In this document: one piece after another, positions 13,554 through 20,553 of the stretch
Layout: the number at the start of each line of letters is the position of its first letter
Numbering within the stretch: the first letter of the stretch is position 1
DNA from: Pantoea sp. 18069
Lineage (GTDB): Bacteria > Pseudomonadota > Gammaproteobacteria > Burkholderiales > Burkholderiaceae_C
DNA length: 32,283 bases
NCBI RefSeq assembly: GCF_902706035.1
Contig: NZ_CACSJA010000047.1
Coordinates: 1 to 32,283 of the forward strand
Reading direction: 5' to 3'
Notes under the pieces: generated by a model
What the model saw: only the letters and a program-made list of their open reading frames with translations
Told to the model about the DNA's origin: nothing
The model's database searches: none
Position numbers and translations under genes: made by a program

Positions 13554-13786
13554 GTGTCCACCACCAACCCAAGGGCTCCATGTGCATGAGCTGCAGCAAC
13601 GGCAGCGCCGCTTGCGGCCAGCGCGACTTCGGCTCAATGCCCGTCATTCAGGTCTATTCCGATTGCGTGAAGGCGGTGAAGTGCAGCGGGCACCGCGCGA
13701 GCGCACCGGCCAGGCGCTGCATCAGTTGCGACGCCGCTGCGCCCGCTCAACTCGAAGAAGGCCAGGGCCTGCCCTGCGGCCACTGA
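13550..13786 (+). CDS. Small cysteine-rich protein
   Basis: 78 aa, ATGA overlap with the previous gene. Cysteines are arranged as MCMSC, C, C, C, CISC and CGH (MCMSCSNGSAACGQ ... RRCISCDAA ... LPCGH), which suggests two zinc sites. Ends 24 nt before a terminator-like hairpin. Family not recognised; a nucleic-acid-binding or adaptor role is possible. Confidence 0.5.
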   Translation: MSVHHQPKGSMCMSCSNGSAACGQRDFGSMPVIQVYSDCVKAVKCSGHRASAPARRCISCDAAAPAQLEEGQGLPCGH

Positions 13787-13809
13787 ACCGCGCCACCGAT
13801 CCACAGCAC

Positions 13810-13833
13810 CCCGCCTTGAGCGGGTTTTCTTTT
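13810..13833 (+). terminator. Terminator-like hairpin before DGR target 1
   Basis: CCCGC (13810-13814) pairs with GCGGG (13820-13824), loop CTTGA, then TTTTCTTTT. It lies 20 nt before the target-gene ATG at 13853. Confidence 0.65.
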
Positions 13834-13852
13834 GCCTCAACGACTGACCATC

Positions 13853-14452
13853 ATGAACCTCACCATCCACTTGAATGCTCCCGCGCTCACCAGCGTGCAA
13901 TTCGGCGCTGGCCTGCCGTCCATGGCTAGCTCTTTCATCGCCTCGCTGCTCAACAGCCCCGAGCCCGAAGCTGTGACAGCCGCGCCAACGCCCGACGACA
14001 CCGGCCGCCCTGCCATCGGCGAGTATTGGCCCGGCCAAGGCGGCATCTACGCCGGTGACTTCCGCACCGGTGACGGCACGGTCTACGGCCTGATCGTTGC
14101 CACGGAGGAAGACGTCGGCCGCGCGCGCTGGGCGCCCGATGGCGAGCGCGATCTGTCCGACTGGGACGGCCTGGCCAACACCGCCGCGCTGCGCAAGGAC
14201 TGCCCCGCCGCCAAGCTGGCCGCCGACTACGTGCGCGACGAACACACCGATTTCTACCTGCCCGCACGTCGCGAGCTGCAGCTGGCCGCGGCCAACGTGC
14301 CCGACAAGTTCGGTGATGACAGCTACTACTGGACCAGCACCTCGCGCGGCGAGTACTACGCGTGGGCGGTCGATTTTGAGGACGGCGACACGCTCAGCCG
14401 CAACCGGCACTTCGAGTTCCGAGTCCGCCCTTTCCGCAGATTCATCTACTGA
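13853..14452 (+). CDS. DGR target protein 1 (DUF1566/Lcl-type domain)
   Basis: 199 aa. Residues 1-55 are an N-terminal extension (MNLTIHLNAPALTSVQF). From about 60 (YWPGQGGIYAGDF) the protein follows the DUF1566 fold, with FYLPARRELQLA at about 138-149 and DSYYWTSTS at about 155-163. Its last 30 residues are the variable repeat VR1. Template AAC codons appear here as D, D, L, S, R, N, H and F, in a framework fixed by AWAVDFE and EFRVRPF. DUF1566-type domains are C-type-lectin-like folds used by many DGRs as binding surfaces. There is no signal peptide, so the product may be cytoplasmic or part of the virion. Confidence 0.85.
   Translation: MNLTIHLNAPALTSVQFGAGLPSMASSFIASLLNSPEPEAVTAAPTPDDTGRPAIGEYWPGQGGIYAGDFRTGDGTVYGLIVATEEDVGRARWAPDGERDLSDWDGLANTAALRKDCPAAKLAADYVRDEHTDFYLPARRELQLAAANVPDKFGDDSYYWTSTSRGEYYAWAVDFEDGDTLSRNRHFEFRVRPFRRFIY
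14361..14438 (+). repeat. DGR variable repeat VR1
   Basis: 78 nt aligned without gaps to the TR at 15462-15539. There are 10 differences, all at positions where the TR has A (A to G four times, A to C three, A to T three); the 56 non-A template positions are identical. The last 25 nt (14414-14438) are invariant and correspond to the initiation-of-mutagenic-homology end. It encodes residues 170-196 of target 1. Confidence 0.93.
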
Positions 14453-14491
14453 CCCCTTCACCCCTTTTCTTCGAAACCACAGGAGCATTCA

Positions 14492-14911
14492 ATGAGCACG
14501 CAGACCGCAACCCGCACCCCCGCAATCAATCAGCCCTGGCCCGAGCAGGGCGGCATCTACATCGGCTCGCGCCTGATCGACGGTGTCGTGCATCACGTTG
14601 TCATCCCGGGCGGCACGGAGTTCGACACCAAGGACGTCGAGTTCGGCGACGTCGAGAAGACCGTGGCCGCAGCTGGCGCAATCAATGGTCATAGCGACTG
14701 GCGCGCGCCGGATCAGGAGGACTTGATGCTGGCCTACATCAATGCCCGCGAGCACTTCGTCAACAAAGGCATGGACAGCTACTACTGGTCGCGCACTGAA
14801 CGCTCCTGGCCGTGGGCGGTCGGTTTTGAGGTCGGCTACACGACCACCGGCAGCCGGCGCCACGAGTTCCGAGTCCGCCCTTTCCGCAGCTTTCCCGATT
14901 CATCCCTTTAA
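14492..14911 (+). CDS. DGR target protein 2 (DUF1566/Lcl-type domain)
   Basis: 139 aa, with an AGGAG site about 7 nt before the ATG and 39 nt after target 1. It has the same architecture without the long N-terminal extension: WPEQGGIYIGS at the start, DWRAPDQEDLMLAYINAR in the middle, DSYYWSRTERSWPW and then VR2. The template AAC codons read V, Y, T, T, G, S, R and H here, and the template GAT codon reads GGT (Gly). The two targets share fold and termini but little else, so this is an old duplication or a recruitment rather than a recent copy. It probably displays a second binding surface. Confidence 0.85.
   Translation: MSTQTATRTPAINQPWPEQGGIYIGSRLIDGVVHHVVIPGGTEFDTKDVEFGDVEKTVAAAGAINGHSDWRAPDQEDLMLAYINAREHFVNKGMDSYYWSRTERSWPWAVGFEVGYTTTGSRRHEFRVRPFRSFPDSSL
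14811..14888 (+). repeat. DGR variable repeat VR2
   Basis: 78 nt aligned without gaps to the TR. There are 12 differences, all at template A; the 56 non-A positions are identical. The 25-nt 3' end (14864-14888) is invariant. It encodes residues 107-133 of target 2. VR1 and VR2 differ from each other only at template-A columns. Confidence 0.93.
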
Positions 14912-14920
14912 CTCTTTCTT

Positions 14921-14935
14921 GCGGGCATAGCCCGC
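14921..14935 (+). other. DGR hairpin/cruciform downstream of VR2
   Basis: A perfect 6-bp stem GCGGGC (14921-14926) and GCCCGC (14930-14935) with loop ATA lies 9 nt after the stop of target 2. No T-tract follows, so it is not a terminator. In the Bordetella phage BPP-1 system a GC-rich hairpin just after the target gene promotes retrohoming, and the position here matches. No such hairpin follows VR1. Confidence 0.7.
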
Positions 14936-14941
14936 CGCGGC

Positions 14942-15400
14942 ATGGCACTCCACACTGACACCGAGATCTACAAGGCGACCTACGCCCTCACGCAGTTGAC
15001 CACCCAGTTGGTGGCCAACATGCCCCGGAACTACAAGGCGGACTTCGGCGCAGACCTGCGCAAGCGCTGCATGGCCTTGGTCATGCGCACCTACCAGGCC
15101 AACACCACCGAGGACAAGCCCCAGATCCTGCAGCGCATGCGCGAGGAGGTGGAGGCGGTCAATCTGGCCCTCCGCCTCGCAGTCGACCTCAAGCTGATCT
15201 CGGTGAAGCAGTACGCAAGGGCCATCGCCCAGACAGAGAGCATAGGGAAACAAGCCACGGGTTGGCAGAAACACTCGGAACGTGCGCTTGCTGCCGGTTT
15301 GTCACGGCAATCCGGCCAACGCGCCTTGGAATCTGGTCGAGCCGCTGGGCCACAAGCCCACCGCCAGGCGCAGCAGGGATATCAGCGGCCACGGCCGTAG
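14942..15400 (+). CDS. avd: DGR accessory variability determinant (Avd)
   Basis: 152 aa, between the targets and the TR as in BPP-1. Residues 1-110 form a four-helix bundle typical of Avd: TDTEIYKATYALTQLTTQLV, MPRNYKADFGADLRKRCM, QRMREEVEAVNLALRLAVDL, then KLISVKQYARAIAQTES. The MPR-x-Y-K segment is a family hallmark. Avd is a basic, pentameric bundle that binds the reverse transcriptase and the TR RNA and is required for mutagenic homing. The last 35 residues (alanine, arginine and glutamine rich) exceed the usual 120-130 aa length. No strong ribosome site; the hairpin at 14921 sits just before the ATG. Confidence 0.88.
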   Translation: MALHTDTEIYKATYALTQLTTQLVANMPRNYKADFGADLRKRCMALVMRTYQANTTEDKPQILQRMREEVEAVNLALRLAVDLKLISVKQYARAIAQTESIGKQATGWQKHSERALAAGLSRQSGQRALESGRAAGPQAHRQAQQGYQRPRP

Positions 15401-15461
15401 TGATCCCGCGCAGTTTGCCCGCTGAGCCATTCGGCGGGCCGATGTAGATAGCTCGATAGAC

Positions 15462-15539
15462 CGTGGGCGGTCGATTTTGAGAACGGCAACACGAACAACA
15501 ACAACCGGAACAACGAGTTCCGAGTCCGCCCTTTCCGCA
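15462..15539 (+). repeat. DGR template repeat TR
   Basis: 78 nt between avd and the reverse transcriptase, 19 nt before its ATG. It holds 22 A, mostly as AAC codons in the target frame: E-N-G-N-T-N-N-N-N-R-N-N-E. AAC is favoured in DGR templates because changes at A cannot create stop codons. The 3' 25 nt equal both VRs. Homology to the VRs stops abruptly at 15461, a short template for the class. The RNA from this region would be copied with adenine-specific errors. Confidence 0.93.
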
Positions 15540-15558
15540 TATCCCACCGAGAAATTCT

Positions 15559-16665
15559 ATGGATCCTGGCTATTCGTTCGAAAAGCTGGTGCAGGCCTAT
15601 TTTGACTGTCGCCGGCACAAACGCACCACCGCGAGCGCGCTGCGCTTCGAGCAAGGGCTCGAGCGCAACCTGATCGACCTCCACGAAGAACTGAGCGACG
15701 GCAGCTACCGGCCCGGCAAATCCATTTGCTTCGCCATCAGCCGGCCGCGCGCCAGGGAAGTCTGGGCCGCAGGGTTCCGCGACCGCGTGGTGCACCACCT
15801 CCTCTACAACCAAATCGCTGATCGCTTCCATCAGCGGTTCATCGCCGACTCCGGCGCCTGCATCCCCGGGCGCGGCACGCTGTATTGCGCCAAACGCCTG
15901 GAAGCCAAGGTGCGCAGCCAGACCGAGAACTGGAGCCGGCCCGGCTTCTACCTGAAGGCCGACCTGGCGAACTTCTTCGTCAGCATCGACAAGCGGGTGA
16001 TCTGGCCGCTGCTGGTCAAGCAGATCCCGGAGCGCTGGTGGCGCGGCCTGGCAAAGATCGTCCTGTTCCACGACCCGCGCCTCGATTACGTGGTGCGCGG
16101 CGATGCGTCGACGCTGGCTGCCGTGCCGGCGCACAAGCGGCTGACCAATGCCGGGCCCTACTCAGGCCTGCCAATCGGCAACCTGTCGTCGCAGTTCTTC
16201 GCCAACGTACTGCTCAATGAGCTGGACCAGCATGTGAAGCACCGGCTGCGCGCGCCGCACTACTCGCGCTACGTCGATGACATGGTGCTGCTCAGCGACT
16301 CCACCGAGTGGCTGGCCCAGGCCCTGGCCGGCATCAATGCCTTCTTGCCCAGCCTGCGCCTGCAGCTCAACCCGCGCAAGACGGTGATCCAGCCCATCGA
16401 CCGCGGCATCGACTTCGTGGGCCATGTCATCAAGCCATGGCGCCGCACCACGCGTCCGCGCACGCTGCGCGTCGCGCTACAGCGCATCGAGCAGATGCCC
16501 GAGGCCGAGACCTACGCCGCCGGCAACAGCTATCTCGGCCTGGTGCGCCAAGCCAGCCACAGCCACAAGGAGCGGGCGGCTATCTGCCGGGCGCTGCTCA
16601 AGCGCGGGCATCCCGTCGAAGGCTTGCATCTCAGCAAAGCCTTTGCCAGGGTCGCCGCCCGATAA
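15559..16665 (+). CDS. DGR reverse transcriptase
   Basis: 368 aa, normal for DGR enzymes. The conserved blocks are in order: RDRVVHHLLYNQIADRF (75-91, RT block 1), FYLKADLANFFVSID (130-144, block A; catalytic D135), GLPIGNLSSQFFANVLLNELD (203-223, in which the G-x-x-x-SQ signature is DGR-type), YVDD (238-241, catalytic aspartates) and RGIDFVGHV (282-290). There is no nuclease or maturase domain. With Avd it makes the adenine-mutagenised cDNA from the TR. The start ATG lies 19 nt after the TR, so TR RNA and RT message are one transcript. Confidence 0.95.
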   Translation: MDPGYSFEKLVQAYFDCRRHKRTTASALRFEQGLERNLIDLHEELSDGSYRPGKSICFAISRPRAREVWAAGFRDRVVHHLLYNQIADRFHQRFIADSGACIPGRGTLYCAKRLEAKVRSQTENWSRPGFYLKADLANFFVSIDKRVIWPLLVKQIPERWWRGLAKIVLFHDPRLDYVVRGDASTLAAVPAHKRLTNAGPYSGLPIGNLSSQFFANVLLNELDQHVKHRLRAPHYSRYVDDMVLLSDSTEWLAQALAGINAFLPSLRLQLNPRKTVIQPIDRGIDFVGHVIKPWRRTTRPRTLRVALQRIEQMPEAETYAAGNSYLGLVRQASHSHKERAAICRALLKRGHPVEGLHLSKAFARVAAR

Positions 16666-16672
16666 CCCACCC

Positions 16673-16696
16673 AGCCAGCCTCGAGCTGGCTTTTTC
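16673..16696 (+). terminator. Terminator-like hairpin after the RT gene
   Basis: AGCCAGC (16673-16679) pairs with GCTGGCT (16685-16691), loop CTCGA, then TTTTCT. It stands 15 nt before the next ATG (16711). Confidence 0.7.
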
Positions 16697-16710
16697 TATT
16701 GAGGACGCCC

Positions 16711-17205
16711 ATGAAGCGTGACGCATTCACCCTGCCGCTGCAGCAGACCGTGGCGGTGCTGTTTGTCCGCGCAGACAGCACCTATAAGACGCTGCCCGGT
16801 ACAGACGTCTGGGACATTGAGCGCGACGCCAAGCTCTGGCCAGGTGGCGCGCCTGTCGTGGCGCACCCACCGTGCCGGGCCTGGGGTCGGCTTCGCCAGT
16901 TCGCAAAGCCGCGCAAGGGCGAGCGACTATTGGCGACATGGAGCATTCGCCAAGTGCGGCGGTTTGGTGGCGTGCTTGAACACCCCGTCGGCTCACTGCT
17001 TTGGAAGAAAGCCGGTCTGCCTCCGCCAGGAGAGGTAGACCGCTACGGCGGCTGGACGCTTCCCATCCATCAGAACTGGTGGGGACACAGGGCCGAGAAA
17101 GCCACGCTGCTCTACATCGTCGGCTGCGCGCCAGGCGATACCCCCCCCCATTCCGCTCCGGCTGGGCGAGGCCACGCACGTCGTCCAGAGCCGCAAGCGA
17201 ATTGA
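16711..17205 (+). CDS. Phage protein with PPCRAWG motif, frameshifted at a C9 tract
   Basis: As read, 164 aa ending out of frame. Residues about 1-145 follow a conserved phage family: VAVLFVRADSTYKTLPG, VWDIERDAKLWPGGAPVVAH, PPCRAWGRLRQFA, VRRFGGVLEHP and NWWGHRAEKATLLYIVGCAP. PPCRAWG resembles the Pro-Cys motif of cytosine methyltransferases, but other motifs are missing, so no activity is claimed. At nine consecutive C (17141-17149) the frame leaves the family. With eight C it would continue IPLRLGEATHVVQSRKR ... TKAEREHTPTELAEW, and run without a stop into the methyltransferase gene. Sequencing error, decay or phase variation are all open. Confidence 0.6.
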   Translation: MKRDAFTLPLQQTVAVLFVRADSTYKTLPGTDVWDIERDAKLWPGGAPVVAHPPCRAWGRLRQFAKPRKGERLLATWSIRQVRRFGGVLEHPVGSLLWKKAGLPPPGEVDRYGGWTLPIHQNWWGHRAEKATLLYIVGCAPGDTPPHSAPAGRGHARRPEPQAN

Positions 17206-17344
17206 CCACCGGCCGCACATCACCAAAGCCGAACGAGAACACACGCCGACCGAGCTGGCGGAATGGCTTTGCGAGCTGGCCCGCCGATGCGGCACAGGCA
17301 TCGCCGCCGCTTGGCGCGCCGAACAGGAACGGAGAAACACCCGA

Positions 17345-17866
17345 ATGACCAACGCCCCAACCACCCAGAAAGTGCTGGACCCCTGCTGCGGCAGTCGAAT
17401 GATGTGGTTCGACAAGCAGGACCCGCGCGCCATCTTCGGCGACCAGCGCAGCGAAACCATCGTCGTCACCGACCGCACGCATCGCGAAGACGGTACGCGC
17501 ACCCTGACGATCAACCCGGATGTGCAGCTGGACTTCCGCGCGCTGCCCTTTCCTGACGACCGATTCAAGCTGATCGCGTTTGATCCGCCGCATCTGGTGC
17601 GCGCCGGCCCGCGCAGCTGGTTGGCTGCCAAGTACGGAAAGCTCGGCACCGACTGGCGCGACGACCTGCGCCAAGGCTTCGCCGAGTGCTGGCGAGTCCT
17701 CGCTCCCGACGGCGTGCTGGTGTTCAAGTGGAACGAGACGCAGGTGAAGGTCGGCGAGGTCTTGGCGCTCACGCCGGCCGCGCCGCTGTTCGGCCAGGTC
17801 AGCGGGCGGTCTGGAATGACGCACTGGCTTGTATTCATGAAGCCGGGCCCGGCACGCGCCGACTGA
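17345..17866 (+). CDS. SAM-dependent methyltransferase, DNA N4/N6-type
   Basis: 173 aa from the ATG at 17345. SAM motif I appears as VLDPCCGSRMMWF (residues 10-22), the catalytic motif IV as FDPPHL (about 79-84, the DPPY class with H for Y), and GFAECWRVLAPDGVLVFKW as the adjoining strand-helix. Length and order match small orphan phage methyltransferases that modify adenine or cytosine amino groups. No restriction partner is nearby, so it may protect phage DNA. The upstream frame is open back to the C9 tract, so a longer fusion protein is possible. Confidence 0.7.
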   Translation: MTNAPTTQKVLDPCCGSRMMWFDKQDPRAIFGDQRSETIVVTDRTHREDGTRTLTINPDVQLDFRALPFPDDRFKLIAFDPPHLVRAGPRSWLAAKYGKLGTDWRDDLRQGFAECWRVLAPDGVLVFKWNETQVKVGEVLALTPAAPLFGQVSGRSGMTHWLVFMKPGPARAD

Positions 17867-17936
17867 TTGAGGCGCCGTGTGCGTGGCCACGGTCAGCCAA
17901 CCAAATTATTGCCATCGAATAAACGGGGATAAATCA

Positions 17937-19460
17937 ATGACCGACAAGACAGACACCACCGCGCTTGTGATTGCGGACGAGTTGAATGAATGGGCGCGAG
18001 ACTATGCGCCAACAGACTTGGCAAAGGCTCTTGCGACATGCGGCGGCGCCTTGCTCAAACAGCAGCACGCTCGCATCGCAGAGCTGCAGGCCCAGGCCGC
18101 AGCGAAGTGCCTGCACCAGATCGCGGAGCCGGCAAGCGACCGCGACACACATTTCTTTCTGGCCGGTTGGAATGGCGCGCGCCGAGGTGACGATTCGCAC
18201 ACGACTTTCCGCTCGGCCAAGCGACGCGCCCCGGCATCGCCCGCCCTGCAAGCCGCCCCACCAGCGCCCGCAGTCGTGGCAGTGCCTGGTGAGCTGGACA
18301 TGGGACAGGTGCTGTCGATTGCTGACGTTCACGCGGAAGCCAGCCTAGAGGATGGCGTCAGGCGTTTGGATCGTGGAGGCCTTTACGCGTTCGCAAAGGA
18401 CGTCATTCGCGCCGCGCTTGCCGCCGCCCCGGCGCAGGCCGTGGCAGTGCCCCAGGTGTTCCCGCTGCAAGGCGATGAGTCAGACGAGGATGACTTGTCG
18501 CCATGGCAAGCCGGCAGCAGCAAGCCGGCAACCGAAGGCCGCTACCTGCGCGACTTCGACGACGAAGGCGTCGGCATCAGCGTGTTCATCGGCGGCGAGT
18601 GGACGCGCGACGGGTTCTTTGCGTCGGACATTCAGGATGCACCATGGCGTGGCCTGTCGAAGCCCGCCGCCCCGGCGCAGGAGCATGCAACCCAGCTTGC
18701 GAGCCAGGGGCAGCACCCGGATGACGTGGCCGTCGATGCGCTTGCCGCCGCGATGAAAGCCAAGCTGGCCCGCCAGCGCGCCAAGGGCTACAGCGGCTGG
18801 AACAGCCAGGAATGCACGCAGCAACGTCTGTCCGAAATGCTGCGCGCTCACGTCGATAAGGGCGACCCTGTGGATGTGGCGAACTTCTGCGCCTTCTTGG
18901 ATGCGCGCGGCGAAGAGATCGCGCCCGCCCAGGCACAGGAGGATGCATGCCCTATTCTCGATGACGAATGGAAGCGCCGCATGCTTGATGGTCACGCTCT
19001 GGTTCGCGATGACATGGGCTGCGGCTACCACCCGGCACTGCCAACGCTCGACGAAGGCATGAACCCGAAGCAATTTTTCGCAGCGCTTGGGATCGAGCTG
19101 GCGGGCGGCATGGCCGAAGACCAGATGGACATGGATGCCTACGACGCCATGGTCGAAGCTACCGACTACAACGTGTGGACGCCAGAGGCGCCGGCCGGTC
19201 ACGGCTGGGTGTTGGTGGCGATCTTCGACACCGAGGACGGCCCGGCCGCATGGTGGATTCGCGAGGCCGCGCCCGCCCAGGCCCAGGAGGATGCGCCCGA
19301 TGCCGAGCGATTCCGCGCCATGGCCAACGCTGCTATCACCGAGGACGCCGCATTCGGCGAATGCCTGGAGCGGCTGGGAGGCGATTGCAAAACGATTGAC
19401 GACATCCGGGCGGTTTTCGACGCAGCCCGCGCTGCGCAAGGGGGCCGTGATGAGCGATGA
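17937..19460 (+). CDS. Modular phage protein built of repeated linker-joined segments
   Basis: 507 aa from ATG 17937 (GGGG about 10 nt upstream). At least four segments are joined by near-identical Ala-Pro-Gln linkers (AAPAQ, APAQAQEDA). They are: an N-terminal helical segment (VIADELNEWARDYAPTDLAKAL); about 120-160 (DMGQVLSIADVHAEA); about 190-245 (EGRYLRDFDDEGVGISVFIG ... APWRGL, like DUF551-type W-G modules); about 262-330 (AAMKAKLARQRAKGYSGWN ... HVDKGDPVDVANFCAFL, a block seen alone in other phages); and about 405-507 (YNVWTPEAPAGHGWVLVAIF). It looks like a fusion of separate accessory proteins. Function unknown. Confidence 0.6.
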   Translation: MTDKTDTTALVIADELNEWARDYAPTDLAKALATCGGALLKQQHARIAELQAQAAAKCLHQIAEPASDRDTHFFLAGWNGARRGDDSHTTFRSAKRRAPASPALQAAPPAPAVVAVPGELDMGQVLSIADVHAEASLEDGVRRLDRGGLYAFAKDVIRAALAAAPAQAVAVPQVFPLQGDESDEDDLSPWQAGSSKPATEGRYLRDFDDEGVGISVFIGGEWTRDGFFASDIQDAPWRGLSKPAAPAQEHATQLASQGQHPDDVAVDALAAAMKAKLARQRAKGYSGWNSQECTQQRLSEMLRAHVDKGDPVDVANFCAFLDARGEEIAPAQAQEDACPILDDEWKRRMLDGHALVRDDMGCGYHPALPTLDEGMNPKQFFAALGIELAGGMAEDQMDMDAYDAMVEATDYNVWTPEAPAGHGWVLVAIFDTEDGPAAWWIREAAPAQAQEDAPDAERFRAMANAAITEDAAFGECLERLGGDCKTIDDIRAVFDAARAAQGGRDER

Positions 19461-19839
19461 CCACCACCGCGTAAGCCCCGAAGGCCGCGCGCTCGGCGAT
19501 CAGATGGTTCGCTTGGTCGAGCCCGTCATCCAGCACATCGCAAAACTCGGAGATCCCGACGAACGATGCAAGTCTTGCGCATTCCGCGCAGGCACTGTGC
19601 CAAACGGATGCCTGCAAACCCAGGCGGACGCCCTCAAGGCAGCGCTTGAACAAAAGCCATTCCTGTGCCACGTCGATCACTACGCTGATGGGCGCCACAA
19701 GCTGTGTTCAGGCTGGCTGGCTTCTCAGTGGGGTGCTATCGACAGGCCGGTAGTGGCTTGCCCATGGGAATTTTCGCCTCCTGATGATGTTTCGACGGAA
19801 GACGCAGAGCGCGCAGCAGCGCAGAAAGGCGGTGCGTGA
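19450..19839 (+). CDS. Cysteine-rich phage protein of unknown function
   Basis: 129 aa; the ATG at 19450 overlaps the end of the modular gene by 11 nt. Cysteines (RCKSCAFRAGTVPNGCLQT, FLCHVDHY, LCSGW, ACPWEF) and nearby histidines suggest a metal site. Ends in the AAQKGGA tail shared with the next gene. No family name is known to me, but the CKSCAFR-x-G-T-x-P-N-G pattern recurs in small phage proteins. Confidence 0.55.
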   Translation: MSDDHHRVSPEGRALGDQMVRLVEPVIQHIAKLGDPDERCKSCAFRAGTVPNGCLQTQADALKAALEQKPFLCHVDHYADGRHKLCSGWLASQWGAIDRPVVACPWEFSPPDDVSTEDAERAAAQKGGA

Positions 19840-20051
19840 TGGCCGAGCGCGAATTTCCAATCGAGCAGGTCGGCATCGAATACGTCTGCGACACCTGCCA
19901 GCAGGGAACCATGCAGGTCTCGGGCAAGCTGATATTGACCGAGCCCATGAGGTGGCCACACCGCTGCGGTCAATGCGGCGCAGAGGCGGAGCTGATCGAA
20001 AAGTACCCAACCGTTCGATTCCGCACTGCGCCTCAGAAAGGCGGTGCGTGA
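19839..20051 (+). CDS. Small zinc-ribbon protein
   Basis: 70 aa from ATG 19839, coupled to the previous stop (TGATG). Two CxxC pairs (YVCDTCQQG and HRCGQCGAEAEL) make a classic zinc ribbon around a beta-strand segment. The C-terminal PQKGGA repeats the end of the previous gene. Likely a nucleic-acid or protein adaptor; function unknown. Confidence 0.6.
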   Translation: MAEREFPIEQVGIEYVCDTCQQGTMQVSGKLILTEPMRWPHRCGQCGAEAELIEKYPTVRFRTAPQKGGA

Positions 20052-20272
20052 TGGCAAAACTAGTTGAAATTCTGGCGCGTGACTGGCCGCTGTGGAAAGG
20101 CGGTCAGCGTGTTTATCAAGACACTGACGGCCGCCTGATCGCCAGCGATGGATATTGCTTCAGAACCGACCTTGGGGTCGCGGAAACAGCATCTGACCGG
20201 GAAACGGCGGTGATCACAAAGCCCAAGTGGGCAGCAGAGCGCGCCGCGGCGCAGCAAGGAACCACCCCATGA
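20051..20272 (+). CDS. Small phage protein of unknown function
   Basis: 73 aa, coupled by TGATG. MAKLVEILARDWPLWKGG and YQDTDGRLIASDG are recognisable as a small phage family of unknown role. It ends RAAAQQGTTP, a variant of the tail on the two genes before it. Confidence 0.55.
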   Translation: MAKLVEILARDWPLWKGGQRVYQDTDGRLIASDGYCFRTDLGVAETASDRETAVITKPKWAAERAAAQQGTTP

Positions 20273-20553
20273 ATCAATTCAAAACAGGCGACCGCTGCGA
20301 GGTCTTCGACACCGGCACGTCGGGCGATGGTGCAACCCTGACCATCCTGGCCAAAGCGCCGAATAGGGAGTTCACATTGCCGAATGGCACCAAGCACAGC
20401 AAGCCTCGGACGGACGACGCCTACGTCGTGCAACTCGATGAGCCTGTGAACGTGCCAATGCAGTTTGCAGGCATGCCGACCAATCAGTTTCGATCGTCAT
20501 GCGGCGTGGTGTCGGCGGCAAAGATGCGTCTTATTGAGAGGGCCACCCCATGA
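20269..20553 (+). CDS. Small phage protein of unknown function
   Basis: 94 aa, ATGA overlap with the previous gene. Beta-rich (FKTGDRCEVFDTGTSGDGAT) with a motif-like DDAYVVQLDEPV, suggesting a small SH3-like or OB-like barrel. Family not identified. Confidence 0.5.
   Translation: MNQFKTGDRCEVFDTGTSGDGATLTILAKAPNREFTLPNGTKHSKPRTDDAYVVQLDEPVNVPMQFAGMPTNQFRSSCGVVSAAKMRLIERATP

Noticed and set aside
13634..14488. Long minus-strand frame opposite DGR target 1
   Set aside because: GC-rich DNA produces such mirror frames; it has no start signal and would read the VR in reverse.
15262..15447. Second frame overlapping the avd tail
   Set aside because: A frame of 61 codons with no ribosome site or family; probably a shadow, although the avd tail itself is atypical.
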